This document shows positions 1 to 10,439 of a DNA stretch of 64,000 bases, piece by piece. The DNA is from Meconema thalassinum (Eukaryota > Arthropoda > Insecta > Orthoptera > Tettigoniidae): contig OX336391.1 in the NCBI GenBank assembly GCA_946902985.2, forward strand, positions 144,711,074 to 144,775,073, given 5' to 3'. How positions within the stretch are numbered: the stretch's first letter is position 1; each line of letters starts with the position of its first letter. A program made the translations under genes and the position numbers. The notes below the pieces were generated by a model, which saw nothing but the letters and a program-made list of their open reading frames with translations, did not search any database and was not told where the DNA came from.

Positions 1-271
1 AAATTGTCTCTATGCTATGTGCAAAGACCTCTAGGATGCAAGATGTCCAGTAGTCCTGTTTTTGATGTATAGAGCTCTTGATTTGTATATTGAATTTAAT
101 TTTGGACTTGGGGTGCGGGGGCAGGCGCAGAAGTTACTTCTATACCTGACATTTAAATTTTGAATGTCGAAACATTTGCAACACGCTGTAATTATATTTG
201 AATTGCAGCCAATGGCCATAGCAGGGTATTTTAATTGAACGCCCGTAGGCTCCCCATCAAGTTCAGTTTCA
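1..271. other. No recognised feature
   Basis: AT-leaning DNA without a convincing ORF, RNA gene or repeat that recurs elsewhere in the window. Confidence 0.5.
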
Positions 272-396
272 AATAGTTCCAAATTTGGCTACCAGAGATA
301 CCACTGTCACTGACACCTAGTGGCGAACGTTGGAACTTGATAGAGCGTTTCTAAACAAATAACATATAAATTTGGCTACACACTACCAATTGTAGT
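272..396 (-). repeat. SINE-3 body, 3' part (split copy)
   Basis: Matches the reverse strand of the SINE-3 body also seen at 3310-3700, 41094-41500 and 57430-57967 (shared blocks around GGCGAACGTTGGAACTT and the TTTGGCTACACACTA region). The rest of the same SINE resumes near 918. The copy is therefore split by LINE-1, which landed inside it. Confidence 0.6.
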
Positions 397-403
397 GGTA
401 TTT

Positions 404-430
404 TCTTTTCTTCTTCTTCTTCTTCTTCTT

Positions 431-461
<31 letters not shown>

Positions 462-464
462 TTA
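404..464. repeat. (TTC)n microsatellite, LINE-1 tail
   Basis: About 17 perfect TTC units (GAA on the minus strand) directly follow the stop codon of the minus-strand LINE-1 fragment. They are best read as the short-repeat 3' tail of that element rather than an independent microsatellite. The arginine-rich ORF across it is an artefact. Confidence 0.85.
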
Positions 465-917
465 AGACGCCGTCTCCAAACGAAGGTTGGCGATCAACGT
501 AGCCAGCTCTGACCTTGACATTGCAGTATGAAATGCTTCCTCCGATATACACCGGTGCCACCTTCTCATGTCCTTCAACCATGAATTTCTGCGTCTCCCA
601 ACGGATCCTTTTCCTTGTATCTTTCCTTCAATAATTAGCTGTAATATTTGGTACTTCTCGTTTCGCATGATGTGACCTAGGTATTGTGTATTTTTTTGCT
701 GTATAACATGTAGCAGTTCTTTATGCTTTTTCATCCATTGTAGGACCTCGACATTTGAAATTTTCAATATCCAAGGTATGCGCAGGAGACGATGGTATAG
801 ATACATTTCAATGGCATCGATTCGTTTTTCAATAGAAGGATCCATGGTCCAGCTTTCGCAACCATATAGAAGAACAGAAAATATGTAACAACGGATCATG
901 CGGATTCGCAACTGTAG
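465..917 (-). pseudogene. LINE-1: RTE-like reverse transcriptase C-terminus, 5' truncated
   Basis: The minus strand encodes about 150 residues resembling the end of RTE-type non-LTR ORF2: a YGCESWTM block, then IEKRIDAIEMYLYHRLLRIPW, YLGHIMRNEKY and a basic GKGSVGRRRNSWLKDMRRW end. This is the thumb and connection region after the RT catalytic motifs. The YADD motif, RT fingers and endonuclease are absent, as expected from 5' truncation during target-primed reverse transcription. The reading frame is open to the 3' stop, followed by a GAA tail. The first residues of the long open frame (TTATALKSSSMPSFGGEV) come from the flanking SINE-3, not the LINE. Clade assignment comes from remembered family patterns. 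Confidence 0.75.
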
Positions 918-1012
918 ACATGCCATAAATCGATGGCAAGGACCCGCCGGCTTTACTTCCCCTCCGAAGGAAGGCATACTGGAGGATTTTAACGCTGTGG
1001 CTGTGGTGACTA
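918..1012 (-). repeat. SINE-3 body, 5' part (split copy)
   Basis: Continues the SINE interrupted at 396. The block GGACCCGCCGGCTTTACTTC followed by CCCTCCGAAGGAAGGCAT is the hallmark of SINE-3. The tRNA-like head is missing and the copy ends near AACGCT. Confidence 0.65.
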
Positions 1013-1497
1013 CCAAGTTCACTGTTCATTTGTTATGATGCAAGCGGCAGCCGTGCTACCAACATAACTGCTGTCGCTAGCTCTTGCAGGCGCTGCGGAC
1101 AAAATTCCCGGACTCACTGTACTATGTGTAGACTACAGTTCTACACTTGTCTTAAACGTGGCAAACAGTGTTTCCATTGCCATCCTCTACAACGTTAGTT
1201 ATTTCAGAAGGTACGAGGTTTAGAGAAGGGAAACCAATTCTGCTATCAATAATTGTATGTTTACTTTTGATTTTGCTAGAAAAAACATGTATGTTCCATA
1301 AAAAAGGTAACTTTACGTTGAAAGTGATATTGCTATAATTTCCTGGATTGTGCATATCCTTCCTTGGCTACATTCCTGCTCTAGTAGATTTTTCACCTCT
1401 TGTTTCATGTCGATAATATTTGAGTTCGCAGAATGAGGTGAGACACCCTGTATGTAAAAAAATGTGTGTTACCTAGCCCAATGTTAAATTACATGAT
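1013..1497. other. No recognised feature
   Basis: No supported gene. A short GAGACACCCTGTATGTA block at 1440 resembles a transposon end, but I find no partner for it. Confidence 0.4.
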
Positions 1498-1612
1498 TTG
1501 ACAGTTGGCATGCACTGTCTTTTTTCCAATACACACATTTTCAATTGTTCATCCAGCTGGCAGTGCGTCTTCACTTCCGTTCGATCCACTTCCGCCCGAT
1601 TCACTTCCGTTG
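1498..1612 (-). repeat. CGGAAGTG minisatellite with unique flank, inverted copy 1
   Basis: On the minus strand GGAAGTGAATC and GGAAGTGGATC units lead into a unique block (AAGACGCACTGCCAGCTGGA and the next ~50 bases). The same composite occurs in the opposite orientation at 2330-2510, so the two copies form an inverted repeat about 110 bp long separated by about 0.7 kb. Open frames across it are GS-rich or EVD-rich repeat artefacts. Confidence 0.7.
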
Positions 1613-2039
1613 TTGACTGTTGTTGGATTATATCAATCAGCAAGTTATGTGAGGTGCTGGGGGAAGAGCACAGTCGATCCTGTGGGTCACACATTGGAAT
1701 GAATGTATTTATTCCCGGCAGGTGGTTTCCTACCACATGTGTGGTTCATGCAAATTTTGATCTATATTTACTATCCATGAGCCATTTCACATTCAGGTGA
1801 TACCAGGAATTATTGACAGTGCGGTATCCGGGTCTGACTTTTCCGCAAGGACGGGTATTTGTTAATTAGACCGCTGACCTTAATCCACACTGACCTATCT
1901 GTACTAATAAACAATAACACAGTGACCACATCGTGACATCCCAATGGCATATCATATCATGTGTGATGTAAGGCGCATTAGAATGGTAGAATGTACTGTA
2001 ACTCTGGGAAGTAACTGGGATACGAATAAATCAGGGTTG
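1613..2039. other. No recognised feature
   Basis: Loop between the inverted minisatellite copies. It contains a short block ending CGAGACGG-like degenerate sequence, but nothing I can name. Confidence 0.35.
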
Positions 2040-2043
2040 AGGA

Positions 2044-2195
2044 GTAACATGGTTGGTTGGTTGGTTCCTAAGTTTAGGGGCTGCGACAACGCAGTCATGT
2101 AGCCCCGTGTACTTTGGGTGTGTGTAGAATCTGTCTGATAACCGGTGTTAATTGTGATGACCGTATTAGTGGGAGTTATCTGTTTTTGATGTGTA
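2044..2195 (-). repeat. SINE-3 3' tail fragment
   Basis: The reverse strand matches the SINE-3 3' module (AACACCGGTTATCAGACAG, a CACACACCCAAAGTACACGG block, then GAGGAACCAACCAACC). The (GGTT)n at 2049-2066 is the simple tail. Head and body are absent. Confidence 0.7.
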
Positions 2196-2229
2196 ACATC
2201 TTTCCGCTCGGTTGCTGGATAGTTTTGTG

Positions 2230-2292
2230 GGAGTGATGATGATGGTAATTGTTGTTTTAAGGGGCCTAACATCTAGGTTATCGGCCCCTAAT
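2230..2292 (+). mobile_element. ~60-bp GGGGCC short element
   Basis: GATGATGATGG followed by TAATTGTTGTTTTAAGGGGC and CTAACATCTAGGTTATCGGC. The same unit is inserted in the satellite at 33705-33767 with a 13-bp TSD, so it behaves as a discrete mobile unit or as the minimal 3' module of a SINE. A degenerate relative is visible near 20090. Confidence 0.6.
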
Positions 2293-2317
2293 TGTGGGAG
2301 TGATTTTGAAAATTGGG

Positions 2318-2512
2318 GATGGAAGTGAATCTGGTGGAAGTGGATCGAACGGAAGTGGATCGGACGGAAGTGAAGACGCACTGCCAGAAAAATGGGACGG
2401 AAGTGAATCGGGCGGAAGTGGATCGGACGGAAGTGAAGACGCACTGCCAGCTGGATGTACAATTGAAAATGTGTGTATTGGAAAAAAGACAGTGTGTGCT
2501 CTGTAGCGCGAG
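2318..2512 (+). repeat. CGGAAGTG minisatellite with unique flank, inverted copy 2
   Basis: Units of about 11-12 bp (GGAAGTGGATC variants) repeat around AAGACGCACTGCCAG, and the whole pattern is tandemly duplicated inside this copy. It is the inverted partner of 1498-1612. GGAAGTG resembles the ETS-factor core, which is only a motif-level observation. Confidence 0.7.
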
Positions 2513-2946
2513 AATGTTATGGCAATACAGTTGGCAGTGCAATTAGCAGGCACTGGTTTGACGAACACAGTGGCAAATGTTTCACCGACTTTCATTTGTC
2601 ATTGAGCAGTTTATGAAGCTTCACGTTCAAGGTTGAATATCACATGGGGTAGGACAAAGACGACAAATGACATTTAAGTAAGCGGCATTTTTGTCAAGCT
2701 GTGGGCGAGTAGTCAAATATGAAATGCATAACAGAATGTTGTTATGTGAGTGGAATAAAAGCTGTATTTTCATCATATGTGAGACTAGGTCATTTCATGA
2801 ATGTAGGAAGCCATGTTTTGATTGTTTACGACGAACTGTATGAGAGCCTTGAGAATAATGAATGTTATAGTTACTGAGGAATGTGCTCACAGTATTTGAG
2901 AGTACTGTCGACGTTGTGTGTCACTTTGTTATCATGAATTATTAAT
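2513..2946. other. No recognised feature
   Basis: Unique-looking AT-rich DNA with no supported gene or repeat. Confidence 0.4.
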
Positions 2947-2947
2947 G

Positions 2948-3150
2948 TAAAAGGAAGGAAGGAAGCTTGTAGTTTTGCGAGTCCGTTAATCTCACGACCA
3001 TGATCCACGATACCTCCCTTTTACGTGGAAAGCGAACCACAGGGCGTGTCATTTCAATTCGAAAATCTCACATGTATTGACCGGGAATCAAACCAGGTCT
3101 GCCTTGGTGAGAGACTAACAGCTTGACCGCTGCGCCACAAATGTGACAGT
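2948..3150 (-). mobile_element. SINE-6 (tRNA-headed, (CCTT)n tail)
   Basis: The minus strand starts with a tRNA-like head (GTGGCGCAGCGGTCAAGC as box A, then a GGTTTGATTCCCGG box B), a conserved body (TGTGAGATTTTCGAATTG, CTTTCCACGTAAAAGGGAGG) and a CCTTCCTTCC tail at the left end. A related copy at 36200-36383 carries a hugely expanded tail. Confidence 0.75.
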
Positions 3151-3309
3151 AGCATATCTCCAATTCAATCTATACATTCATCATAGTACCAGTATGAAAA
3201 TGGAGTGTAAATTAACATTTAAAGAATGTCCCAAGCTGTGTAGTATACGGGTAGGATAACATGTCAGATGTTACACATCATATGCGACTACTGTAAGGCT
3301 CGTATCTTT

Positions 3310-3700
3310 TTTAAAATTCAAGTAAGGACTGTAGACTTTTGAATTTTTCAAATAGTTCCTACTTTTGCCGCCAAACGCCACCGTCAAAGACTACTAGTTC
3401 AGAGCTTAGCTACCAGACGCCACCGTAGTCGGCTCTTGGAAACGAACGTAGGAACCCAAGAGCGTTGTTTACATTCTTAACCTATAGAATTTAGCTTCAC
3501 ACAGGTGTAATTAGTGGATGGTTCTTTAACTTGCCATAAATCTATGACAATGGACCGCCGGCTTTACTTCCCCTCCGAAGGAAGGCATACTGAGGGATTT
3601 TAACGCTCTTAAATAATCCGACGACCTCGGCCGGATTTGAACCCGCGATCTTGGGCATAGAAGCTCAGCATGCTACCAACTACGCCACCGAAGCCACCAA
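3310..3700 (-). mobile_element. SINE-3, nearly full length, tail missing
   Basis: The head at the right end (GGCTTCGGTGGCGTAGTTGG, then GGGTTCAAATCCGGCC as box B) is followed on the minus strand by the AGCGTTAAAATCCCTCAGTA body and the CGAAGGAGGGGAAGTAAAGC block. It stops before the CCAACCAACC tail present in other copies. Confidence 0.8.
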
Positions 3701-3796
3701 GAGGAGTATCATGTAACTTGTAATGGCGTCACTAATTACATTCTGTAACCACTACGCTGTATTTAACAGTGACGAAGTAATGAAAATCCTCGTTAT

Positions 3797-4118
3797 TAGC
3801 CTATTTTCATGTATGATAAAAGATAGGCGCATGAGAACACCTTTTGTCCGTGTGTGTGCATGTGTGAGTATATGTGTGTGAGTCCCCCCCCCCCCCCCTA
3901 AAATAGAAACGATTGGAGCGATTACAATGGAACTCGGTAAGGCCATAGTAAGTAACCCTCACCAATCCAACATGGCGGCAGTGCGAAATATTTCACCGGC
4001 ATTCTATATCTCCGAAACTATTGCTGATATCACCCTGAAATTTGTACGGTGATAGAGAATACTCAGATAAGTTCAGCTATGTGATTATTAAAAACGTGGT
4101 AAGTAAAAAACCAATATG
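3797..4118 (+). mobile_element. HINE-a, 3'-truncated Helentron-like element
   Basis: Begins TAGCCTATTTTCATG, then GGCGCATGAGAACACC, a GT-rich tract, poly-C and the HINE-a module with CAACATGGCGGCAGTGCG. It ends after about one and a half modules and lacks the 3' hairpin. Confidence 0.75.
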
Positions 4119-4364
4119 GTTTGTTACGGACTATTGAAGAAGGAGAAAACTAAGGGATGGCATATTTCGCTCTTAAAGCGAGCATCAGATATAAATCTAC
4201 AAGACAAACAGCCCTACAAAATACCACGAAGCCTATTAACAGACAGTCTCTACCCTCCAAAAATAAAAAGAAATATCACAATACTTAGTAAGTGTGGTAA
4301 CTATTTTTAATAAATATTGGGAGCTGAACACACTATGTGTCTAAGGAAGAGTCAGGAAAGGGAT

Positions 4365-4540
4365 TTTGGAGGGACGTCTGCCGTGACAAGAACCATCCCG
4401 GCATGGGAAACCACGAAAACCATTTTCAGGACAGCCGATGTGGGATTCAAACCCACGCTTTCCCGATGCCCGCGATGCACGAACCAGCACTTTAACGCTC
4501 TCGGTCAACGTGGCCGGTCAGATTTAGACATAGGTTACTT
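4365..4540 (-). mobile_element. SINE-7 copy (tRNA-like)
   Basis: The conserved block GGAAACCACGAAAACCATTT plus CAGGACAGCCGATGTGGGAT and a box-B-like GATTCAAACCCACG recur at 24655-24815 in the same orientation. The head appears to lie to the right near GGTCAACGTGGCCGG. The flanking ORFs are artefacts. Confidence 0.6.
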
Positions 4541-5580
4541 AAAAGGAAATCTCCCTTTCTTCCCTGTACAGAAAGGAGAGCGTGGTACCAGTATCCCTCT
4601 CCCCTGTTACTTCTCATCTCTCATATTATCCAAATGACTTGAAGGAACTGTATAACTCGTCATAAATTGCTTTCCCAATTTAATCTAAATACACTAAAGA
4701 TCGATTTCAGATTGCAAACAATATTGGCGAATCCATCCCTAACAGATTTCTGGTCTTTGCAGACAACGTTATATTGCGGTCAACTTAAGAATAGATTAAT
4801 TGTTATTATCGCAATGTCCCAGTAATTTTAACCCACCTGTAGTAATTATTTCAAATGAAGATTGCGTTTCTATCTACTGTATTTATAGTGGTGATGCGAC
4901 AGAGGGACAAGGAAAGGCATTGGCGCATATGCGTCTGGTGGGAGAAAGCCCGCATTGGTAACTGATGACACATTCTATTCACCTGCCCACTCGCACTAGG
5001 GCGTTAGACCTCTGACCTTCACCAAAGAGCCACTTTGTTCACCAACCCATCTAGTCCTCCCTATATTTTTAAGTTCATGTGCTTTTTAACGAGATGTTAA
5101 AAAAGTATATATATATATTGTCAGACAGATAGACTCCACTAGTGAAAATATAATAATTAACAATACAATTTATAAGTATAAACACAACAAAGACAACAAA
5201 CACGAACAAAAATAGAAATACACTATTATATATCAACATCCACCACTACACAGACTCGCTCAAACATCCTATCTCAAGCATTCATTCATACAATCCCTTT
5301 GTGCAAGAAACATTAAAATAATTATTACAGAAAAATCCCTATCAACAGTAAACAGAAAAAGGAAGGAACATAAATGAAAAGATAAGAAGAAAAAGTTCAG
5401 TAACTGGGGAAAACAAAATAAAATAAACAATACAAGAGTGACATTCAAGGATCTAGAAAACAGCAAACTAAAAATACATTACTTCAGTCGCTCGTACATT
5501 CAATCAAAAATCAACCAACCATTAATTCAACGACATATTCAATCAAACTATCAATCAAACAGAAATAGAATTGAACACAA
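4541..5580. other. No recognised feature
   Basis: AT-rich DNA with a short (AT)n at 5105-5120 and A/C-rich stretches at 5150-5570. No coding or repeat identity supported. Confidence 0.4.
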
Positions 5581-5596
5581 TATACATACCAATCAA

Positions 5597-5922
5597 GCCT
5601 CCGTGGCTTAGGCGGCAGCACGCCGGCCTCTCACCGCTGGATCCGTGGTTCAAATCCCGGTCACTCCATGTGAGATCTGTGCTGGACAAAACGGAGGCAG
5701 ACAGGTTTTTCTCCGGGTACTCCGGTTTTCCCTGTCAAAATTTCATTCCAGCAACACTCTCCACTATCATTTCATTTCATCTGTCATTCATTTAATCATT
5801 GCCCCAGAGGAGTGCGTCAGGCCTCGGCAGCCAGCACAGTTCATATCCTCGTCGCTAGATGGGGGCTTCATTCATTCCATTCCTGACCCGGTCGGAGACT
5901 GGAAGCAGGCTGTGGATTTTTC
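5597..5922 (+). mobile_element. SINE-1 copy 1, full length with TSD
   Basis: Head GCCTCCGTGGCTTAGGCGG carries a box-A-like sequence and GTGGTTCAAATCCCGG carries box B. The body includes TTTTTCTCCGGGTACTCCGG and ends CTGGAAGCAGGCTGTGGA plus T-rich sequence. A 12-bp TSD (ATACATACCAAT) lies at 5582-5593 and 5923-5934. Two further full-length copies (6661-6999, 56708-57039) also have perfect TSDs, so the family was active recently. Confidence 0.92.
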
Positions 5923-6126
5923 ATACATACCAATATTTAACAGCCCACTTGAGATATTTCTCATAACAGTTGACACAGAGTCGAAGTGAATATCAGTAGC
6001 ACTTTTACTCTCTATCAAGCTGTACGTTGACTGCTACCGGATTGGCCACGAATATTTGTGCACAGTTACGAGAGCAGCCTTAAGTTGGTACCTACTATTA
6101 TTTACAGGTGGCACCACATAAACTAA

Positions 6127-6498
6127 CCGCACGCCTCGTTGCGTAATGGCAAGCATTATTGGCTGTTACAGCGGAGACCCGGGTTCGATTCCCGGCTCTG
6201 CCGATATATTTAATTCTTGTCTGAGAGCTGGAATGGGATACAATCAGCCTTGTGACAGAATACTGAGGAGGTGGGTTCGATTCCTACCTAAGACACCCTG
6301 GAAGTGACTTTTCTATGGTTTCGCACTTCTATTCCGGGCAAAGGCCAGGATGGTGCCTAACTTAAGACCGGTTTCTACCCAAATCCTACCTCAATTACAA
6401 ATACACACACTAGTACAGACATCAAAGTGACACAGATTAGCAGACAAATACTACACACACCCAAGTTCACGGGACTACATGACTGCGATATCGCACCA
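6127..6498 (+). mobile_element. SINE-2 copy 1
   Basis: tRNA-like head GCCTCGTTGCGTAATGGC with box B GGGTTCGATTCCCGGCTC, a second GGTTCGATTCCTACC block, a GGAAGTGACTTTTCTATGGT body and the AAATACACACACTAGTACAG 3' module. TSDs are not clear. Confidence 0.85.
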
Positions 6499-6660
6499 AC
6501 TTTACGGCTGCTCTTGTTAGCTTAAATGATCAATTATATATTGCTGGTGCTTTGCTTCAAACCTTCAAAGGTTCACCAACATTGAACATATCCATTACGA
6601 ATTATTCAAATGAAACCGTGGAGTTGGTACTTCTAATTGCTGTTAATAGTGGAGCCACCT

Positions 6661-6999
6661 GGAAGCCTCCGTGGCTTAGGCGGCAGCACGCCGGTCTCTC
6701 ACCGCTGGGTCCGTGGTCAAATCCCGGTCACTCCATGTGAGATCTGTGCTGGACAGAACGGAGGCAGACAGGTTTTTCTCCGGGTACTCCGGTTTTCCCT
6801 GTCAAAATTTCATTCCAGCAACACTCTCCACTATCATTTCATTTCATCTGTCATTCATTTAATCATTGTCCCAGAGGAGTGCGTCAGGCCTCGGCAGCCG
6901 GCACAGTCCATATCCTCGCCGCTAGATTGGGGCTTCATTCATTCCATTCCTGACCCGGTCGGAGACTGGAAGCAGGCTGTGGATTTTCATTTTCATTTC
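6661..6999 (+). mobile_element. SINE-1 copy 2, full length with 13-bp TSD
   Basis: Same family as 5597-5922. Perfect TSD AGTGGAGCCACCT at 6648-6660 and 7000-7012. The tail TTTTCATTTTCATTTC is a short pentamer or hexamer-type repeat. The 207-residue open frame through it is a by-product of the SINE sequence and is not a gene. Confidence 0.93.
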
Positions 7000-7121
7000 A
7001 GTGGAGCCACCTACAACTACGCCAGTCGTGTGTTAGAAGTGCTTACCTCGCTTGTACAATGTTTCAACGAAATTGGTCAGTATGTTGTTAAGGGCACTGC
7101 AAAGTTAATATCTTCCATTAC

Positions 7122-7342
7122 CGACTGGCGGCGTGGCACAGCGGTAACTTTCTCGTCTGCTGTTTCCAAGGTTGTGGGATCGAATCCTAGAATAGTCAGT
7201 TGGGGAATGAGGGTACTTAAATGCGACGGAGCCATGTCAATAGATTTACTGGCTCGTTAAAGATCCCCTTCAGGGAGAAATTCCGGTACCCCGGCGCGGC
7301 GTCTCTAACAGCCGCAGTAGATTAAAGGAAGGTAAAAACAGT
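7122..7342 (+). mobile_element. SINE-5 copy
   Basis: Head GGCGTGGCACAGCGGTAAC (box A) and GTGGGATCGAATCC (box B), then AATGCGACGGAGCCATGTC, a CTGGCTCGTTAAAGATCCCC block and a GGTACCCCGGCG end. Relatives occur at 22011-22230, 40018-40160 and 46969-47165. Confidence 0.7.
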
Positions 7343-7448
7343 AACATTATTATTATTCCATTAATAGCGGTCAGTAACATAGTCGGACTGACCAAAAACA
7401 TAACAAATTGTATTGCTGGTACTCGCTATGCTTGTACAACTCTCATTT

Positions 7449-7925
7449 TAAACCTATTTTTATTTTTGAAAAAAGTGGGCTTATGAGATCACATTTTGTC
7501 CGTGTGTGGGTATGTCCACCCATAATGAAATCTAAACTGCTCGAGGGATTTCAATGAAATTCGGCAAGGACATAGTATTACTTTTTCCACCCCGACCTTG
7601 GCCTTCAAATTATATTACGTCACACCAATCCAACAAGGCGGTTGTGCGAAATATGTAACTGTCTTTCTATATCACCGAAACTATTACTGATATCACCCTG
7701 AAATTTTGTACGGTGATAAGGACACTACTAGAAGTACACATATGGGTCTTTCAAAAATCCTCTAATTGCAAAACGAACATGGCAGCCAGTCGAATTTGAA
7801 ACATTTAATTAATTTTTTCTCGCTATTTAACCATTCGAGCGCAGTGCAACATGGCACAGCAAATGTTTATTCACATTGCAATGCACTGACATTTAAATGA
7901 GTTCAATTGTTTATATAACCTCAAT
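7449..7925 (+). mobile_element. HINE-a, degenerate 3'-truncated copy
   Basis: Degenerate 5' end (AACCTATTTTTATTTTTGAA, GGGCTTATGAGATCACATTT), GTGTGTGG tract, then HINE-a modules (CTGAAATTTTGTACGGTGAT, AACATGGCAGCCAG). Ends inside a module without the 3' hairpin. Confidence 0.75.
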
Positions 7926-8375
7926 CCTGTAAATCTATATATTTAAAACACTAAGGCGATTTTTGTTACCACGAGATAGAGAGAACGACAGAACCAATTT
8001 ACTTCGTAGAGCACTCTAACGAAAGCTCTTGGCCTGTAGATTTGCAGAGTGTCTCTAAAATAAACAAATATATTACGGTATATTTTTAAATAAATATAGA
8101 AAATAGCAGAATTCTTTCCCCTCACGCATGCGTACAATCCGCCTGGGCTCATGACAAAATGGCGGTGAGAAGTCCATTAAAATGTAAGTTATTTAATAAG
8201 CTTCCATGTAATTGAAAACATACATTAACCAAGTTCTGACAATACAATATAATAACAGTATGAACATATACGAATGTGCAATATTGATTTTGTTGATAAT
8301 GAATGGGATTATTTTCTTCAGATAGCGGCTTTGAAGATAGTGAATGGTTACGTCTGCATCTAAATGAGAGTGCGC

Positions 8376-8452
8376 GAGTGGCTATTTGGTTAAGGCGATT
8401 GACTGTGGATCCAAGGATCACAGGTTCGATCCCAGCTCCCGCCGGTATTTTT
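8376..8452 (+). mobile_element. tRNA-like sequence (SINE head or tRNA pseudogene)
   Basis: GTGGCTATTTGGTTAAGGCG fits box A, and CACAGGTTCGATCCCAG fits box B. I cannot draw a complete cloverleaf with a proper anticodon stem, so this is not called as a functional tRNA. Sequence after box B (CTCCCGCCG) ends like a tRNA acceptor arm. Confidence 0.5.
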
Positions 8453-8461
8453 TTACCACTG

Positions 8462-8999
8462 AAATATTGTTTTATCAAAGAGTATTAGCAAGGTTTTATG
8501 TCAGTTAAAGATACATATTTCTACACATTCTCTCAACACGTTTTATTTCCGTTTTACCATTGCATTACAGCATGTCCTCAATACGTCGTTAGAATATCTG
8601 CAATCAGTTCCAGTAACTGACAACAGATGGCAGTACCTCGCCAATATAGTTCCGGTAACTGAGAGCAGATTGCGTCGATATATTTAAAACACAAGACATG
8701 GCCTTGATGGCGAGTTTTCACGTGATAGTTAAATATTGTTTTATCAAGAAGTATTAGTAACGTTTTATGTCAGTTAAAGATTCCTACATTCCCTCTCAAT
8801 AAGTTTTATTTCCGTTTTACCATTGCATTGCAGCATGTGGTCAAAAGAGCTAATATCTGCCATCAGTTGCAGTAACTGACAACAGATGGCAGTATCTCGC
8901 CCATATAGTTCCAGTAACTAACAACAGATGGCAGCATCATTGCATCGATATATTTAAAACACAAAACAGGGCGCGTTTTCAAGTGATGGAGAGTTATAC
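8462..8999 (+). repeat. 269-bp direct duplication with internal AACAGATGGCAG repeats
   Basis: AAATATTGTTTTATCAA starts at 8462 and 8731, a period of 269 bp, and similarity continues through the ATATTTAAAACACAA block. Each unit contains two degenerate copies of a CAGTAACTGACAACAGATGG motif. Confidence 0.8.
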
Positions 9000-9240
9000 A
9001 GGGGAATTTTTAAGAAGGGAAACGTTGAAGAACATTAACTGACAGTTGAGTGTGTAGGCTATGTTTTTTATGTACTTTAATATTGCAATTTCTTCCCAAT
9101 GCTTCGGTGGTCAAGTTGGTAGCATCCTAGACTAAAAGTTATAATTATGCATCGTCGATATACTCTTAAATTATTAGTGGAAAGGTAGTTTTCCAGGCCC
9201 TGGAGCGTGTCCACAATTGCTTCCGCCATGAGAGACACTT
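9000..9240. other. No recognised feature
   Basis: Short linker between the 269-bp duplication and the SINE/Helentron duplication. Confidence 0.3.
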
Positions 9241-9254
9241 GGCAAACATAATTC

Positions 9255-9625
9255 GTTTGAAGGGCTCCGACATCGTGGTCACTCAGCCCCATGTACTTTG
9301 GTGTGTAAGTGTAAAATTTCCTCTGATAACCCGTATTATTGTGATGGCTGCATTACTTTGTGTATTTGTAATTAAGGTGGGAAATGGCAAGGTGACGGCC
9401 GAGGCCTTAAGTTAGGAACCATCCCGGTATTTGCCTCGAGTGGAAGTGGGAAACCACGGAAAACCACATCTAAGATTGTCGATGTGGGAATGAAACCTTC
9501 CTCTTCTTAGTTATACCTCTAGAGACTGAATGAGCCCCGTTTTTGCCCTCAGACCAGAATTAAATTTCTTGGCAGAGCAGGAAATGTAACCCGGGTCTCC
9601 GAGGCGATAGCCAAGAATGGGTGGG
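9255..9625 (-). mobile_element. SINE-2, minus copy in duplication unit 1
   Basis: The reverse complement carries the SINE-2 3' module (ACACCAAAGTACATGGGGC), the GTGGTTTCCCACTTCC block and a box-B-like GGGTTACATTTCC sequence near 9590. The head is degenerate. Confidence 0.75.
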
Positions 9626-9790
9626 CTTCCATGTGTTAATACGATTTTTGACATGCACGGGACATAGAATTCTAAAACAGCCTCCATTAGGGTGACTGCC
9701 GAAGTGAGTATTGAGTATATGCCTATGCTCATTCCAGTAGTTGGCGAAGTTATTCTATGTTCCCCTGCAAAATATACTGCCATAAACTAT

Positions 9791-10420
9791 AACAGGTAAT
9801 GGAAATAGCTTATTTAGAGCAGTTTTGTCCTGTTTATATCAAAATGAAGAACGTCATTCTGCGCTGCGTTTTAAAGCTATTGCCAAACATTTCGCTGGCA
9901 GGAACAATTATAAGGAATTTATTTTAAGCGATCAGTCTCATCGCATTCTCTTCACCAACCAACTTGAGTATGAGAGTCTCTGGACGGTCATGTTGAACTT
10001 CATTGTATAAGACAGTTGTTTAATGATTATTTGTTTAGAGTACTGAATCTAACTACGCAGTTGATTTCGGCAATGGAAGTTTTTTTGCCATTTAATATTT
10101 AGCGGCTCCGATATTGCAGGACACTATAGTGTTATCGAATAATACGAAACCACATTTAAAATCCAATATAAATAGGCCATTTCAGAAACAATTCCAGATG
10201 TTATGCAGTACAGTGTAAGGGTCTTTGACGATCAAATGTAAACATTGTTCTACATTGTATTTCTCTTGCGTAAAATCTACGCGCGGTTACTTTGGCCTTT
10301 ACTGTTGTGATGGTAAAATTGATCTGCTGGAATATAAAATATTTGCCAAGCTGCAACAATGCAATGATATTAATTTAAAAGTCATTGAACTTATATCCAG
10401 TAGTTCAAACACATACATCA
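9791..10420 (+). pseudogene. Helentron protein N-terminal region, duplication unit 1
   Basis: Two frames encode pieces paralogous to the better-preserved copy at 10964-11612. The first is an OTU-like segment (SCLYQNEERHSALR, then FILSDQSHRI, 9810-10010). The second is a Cys-rich CKHCSTLYFSCVKSTRGYFG block followed by CCDGKIDL (10237-10330). In Helitron/Helentron proteins the CxxC and CCxxGK motifs precede the Helitron_like_N Rep domain. Everything downstream, including Rep HUH and helicase, is missing in this unit. Confidence 0.7.
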
Positions 10421-10439
10421 GCGTTAACATATTGGCGAA

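Noticed and set aside
376..582. Arg-rich ORF
   Set aside because: Poly-Arg comes from the (TTC)n tract read on the minus strand; it is the LINE-1 tail.
6637..7260. 207-codon plus-strand ORF
   Set aside because: It runs through SINE-1 and SINE-5; the same peptide appears wherever SINE-1 occurs (5645, 56760), so it is SINE sequence, not a gene.
8376..8452. Functional tRNA gene (also the heads of all SINEs)
   Set aside because: Box A/B are present, but no complete cloverleaf with a plausible anticodon arm; SINE heads repeat with downstream bodies.
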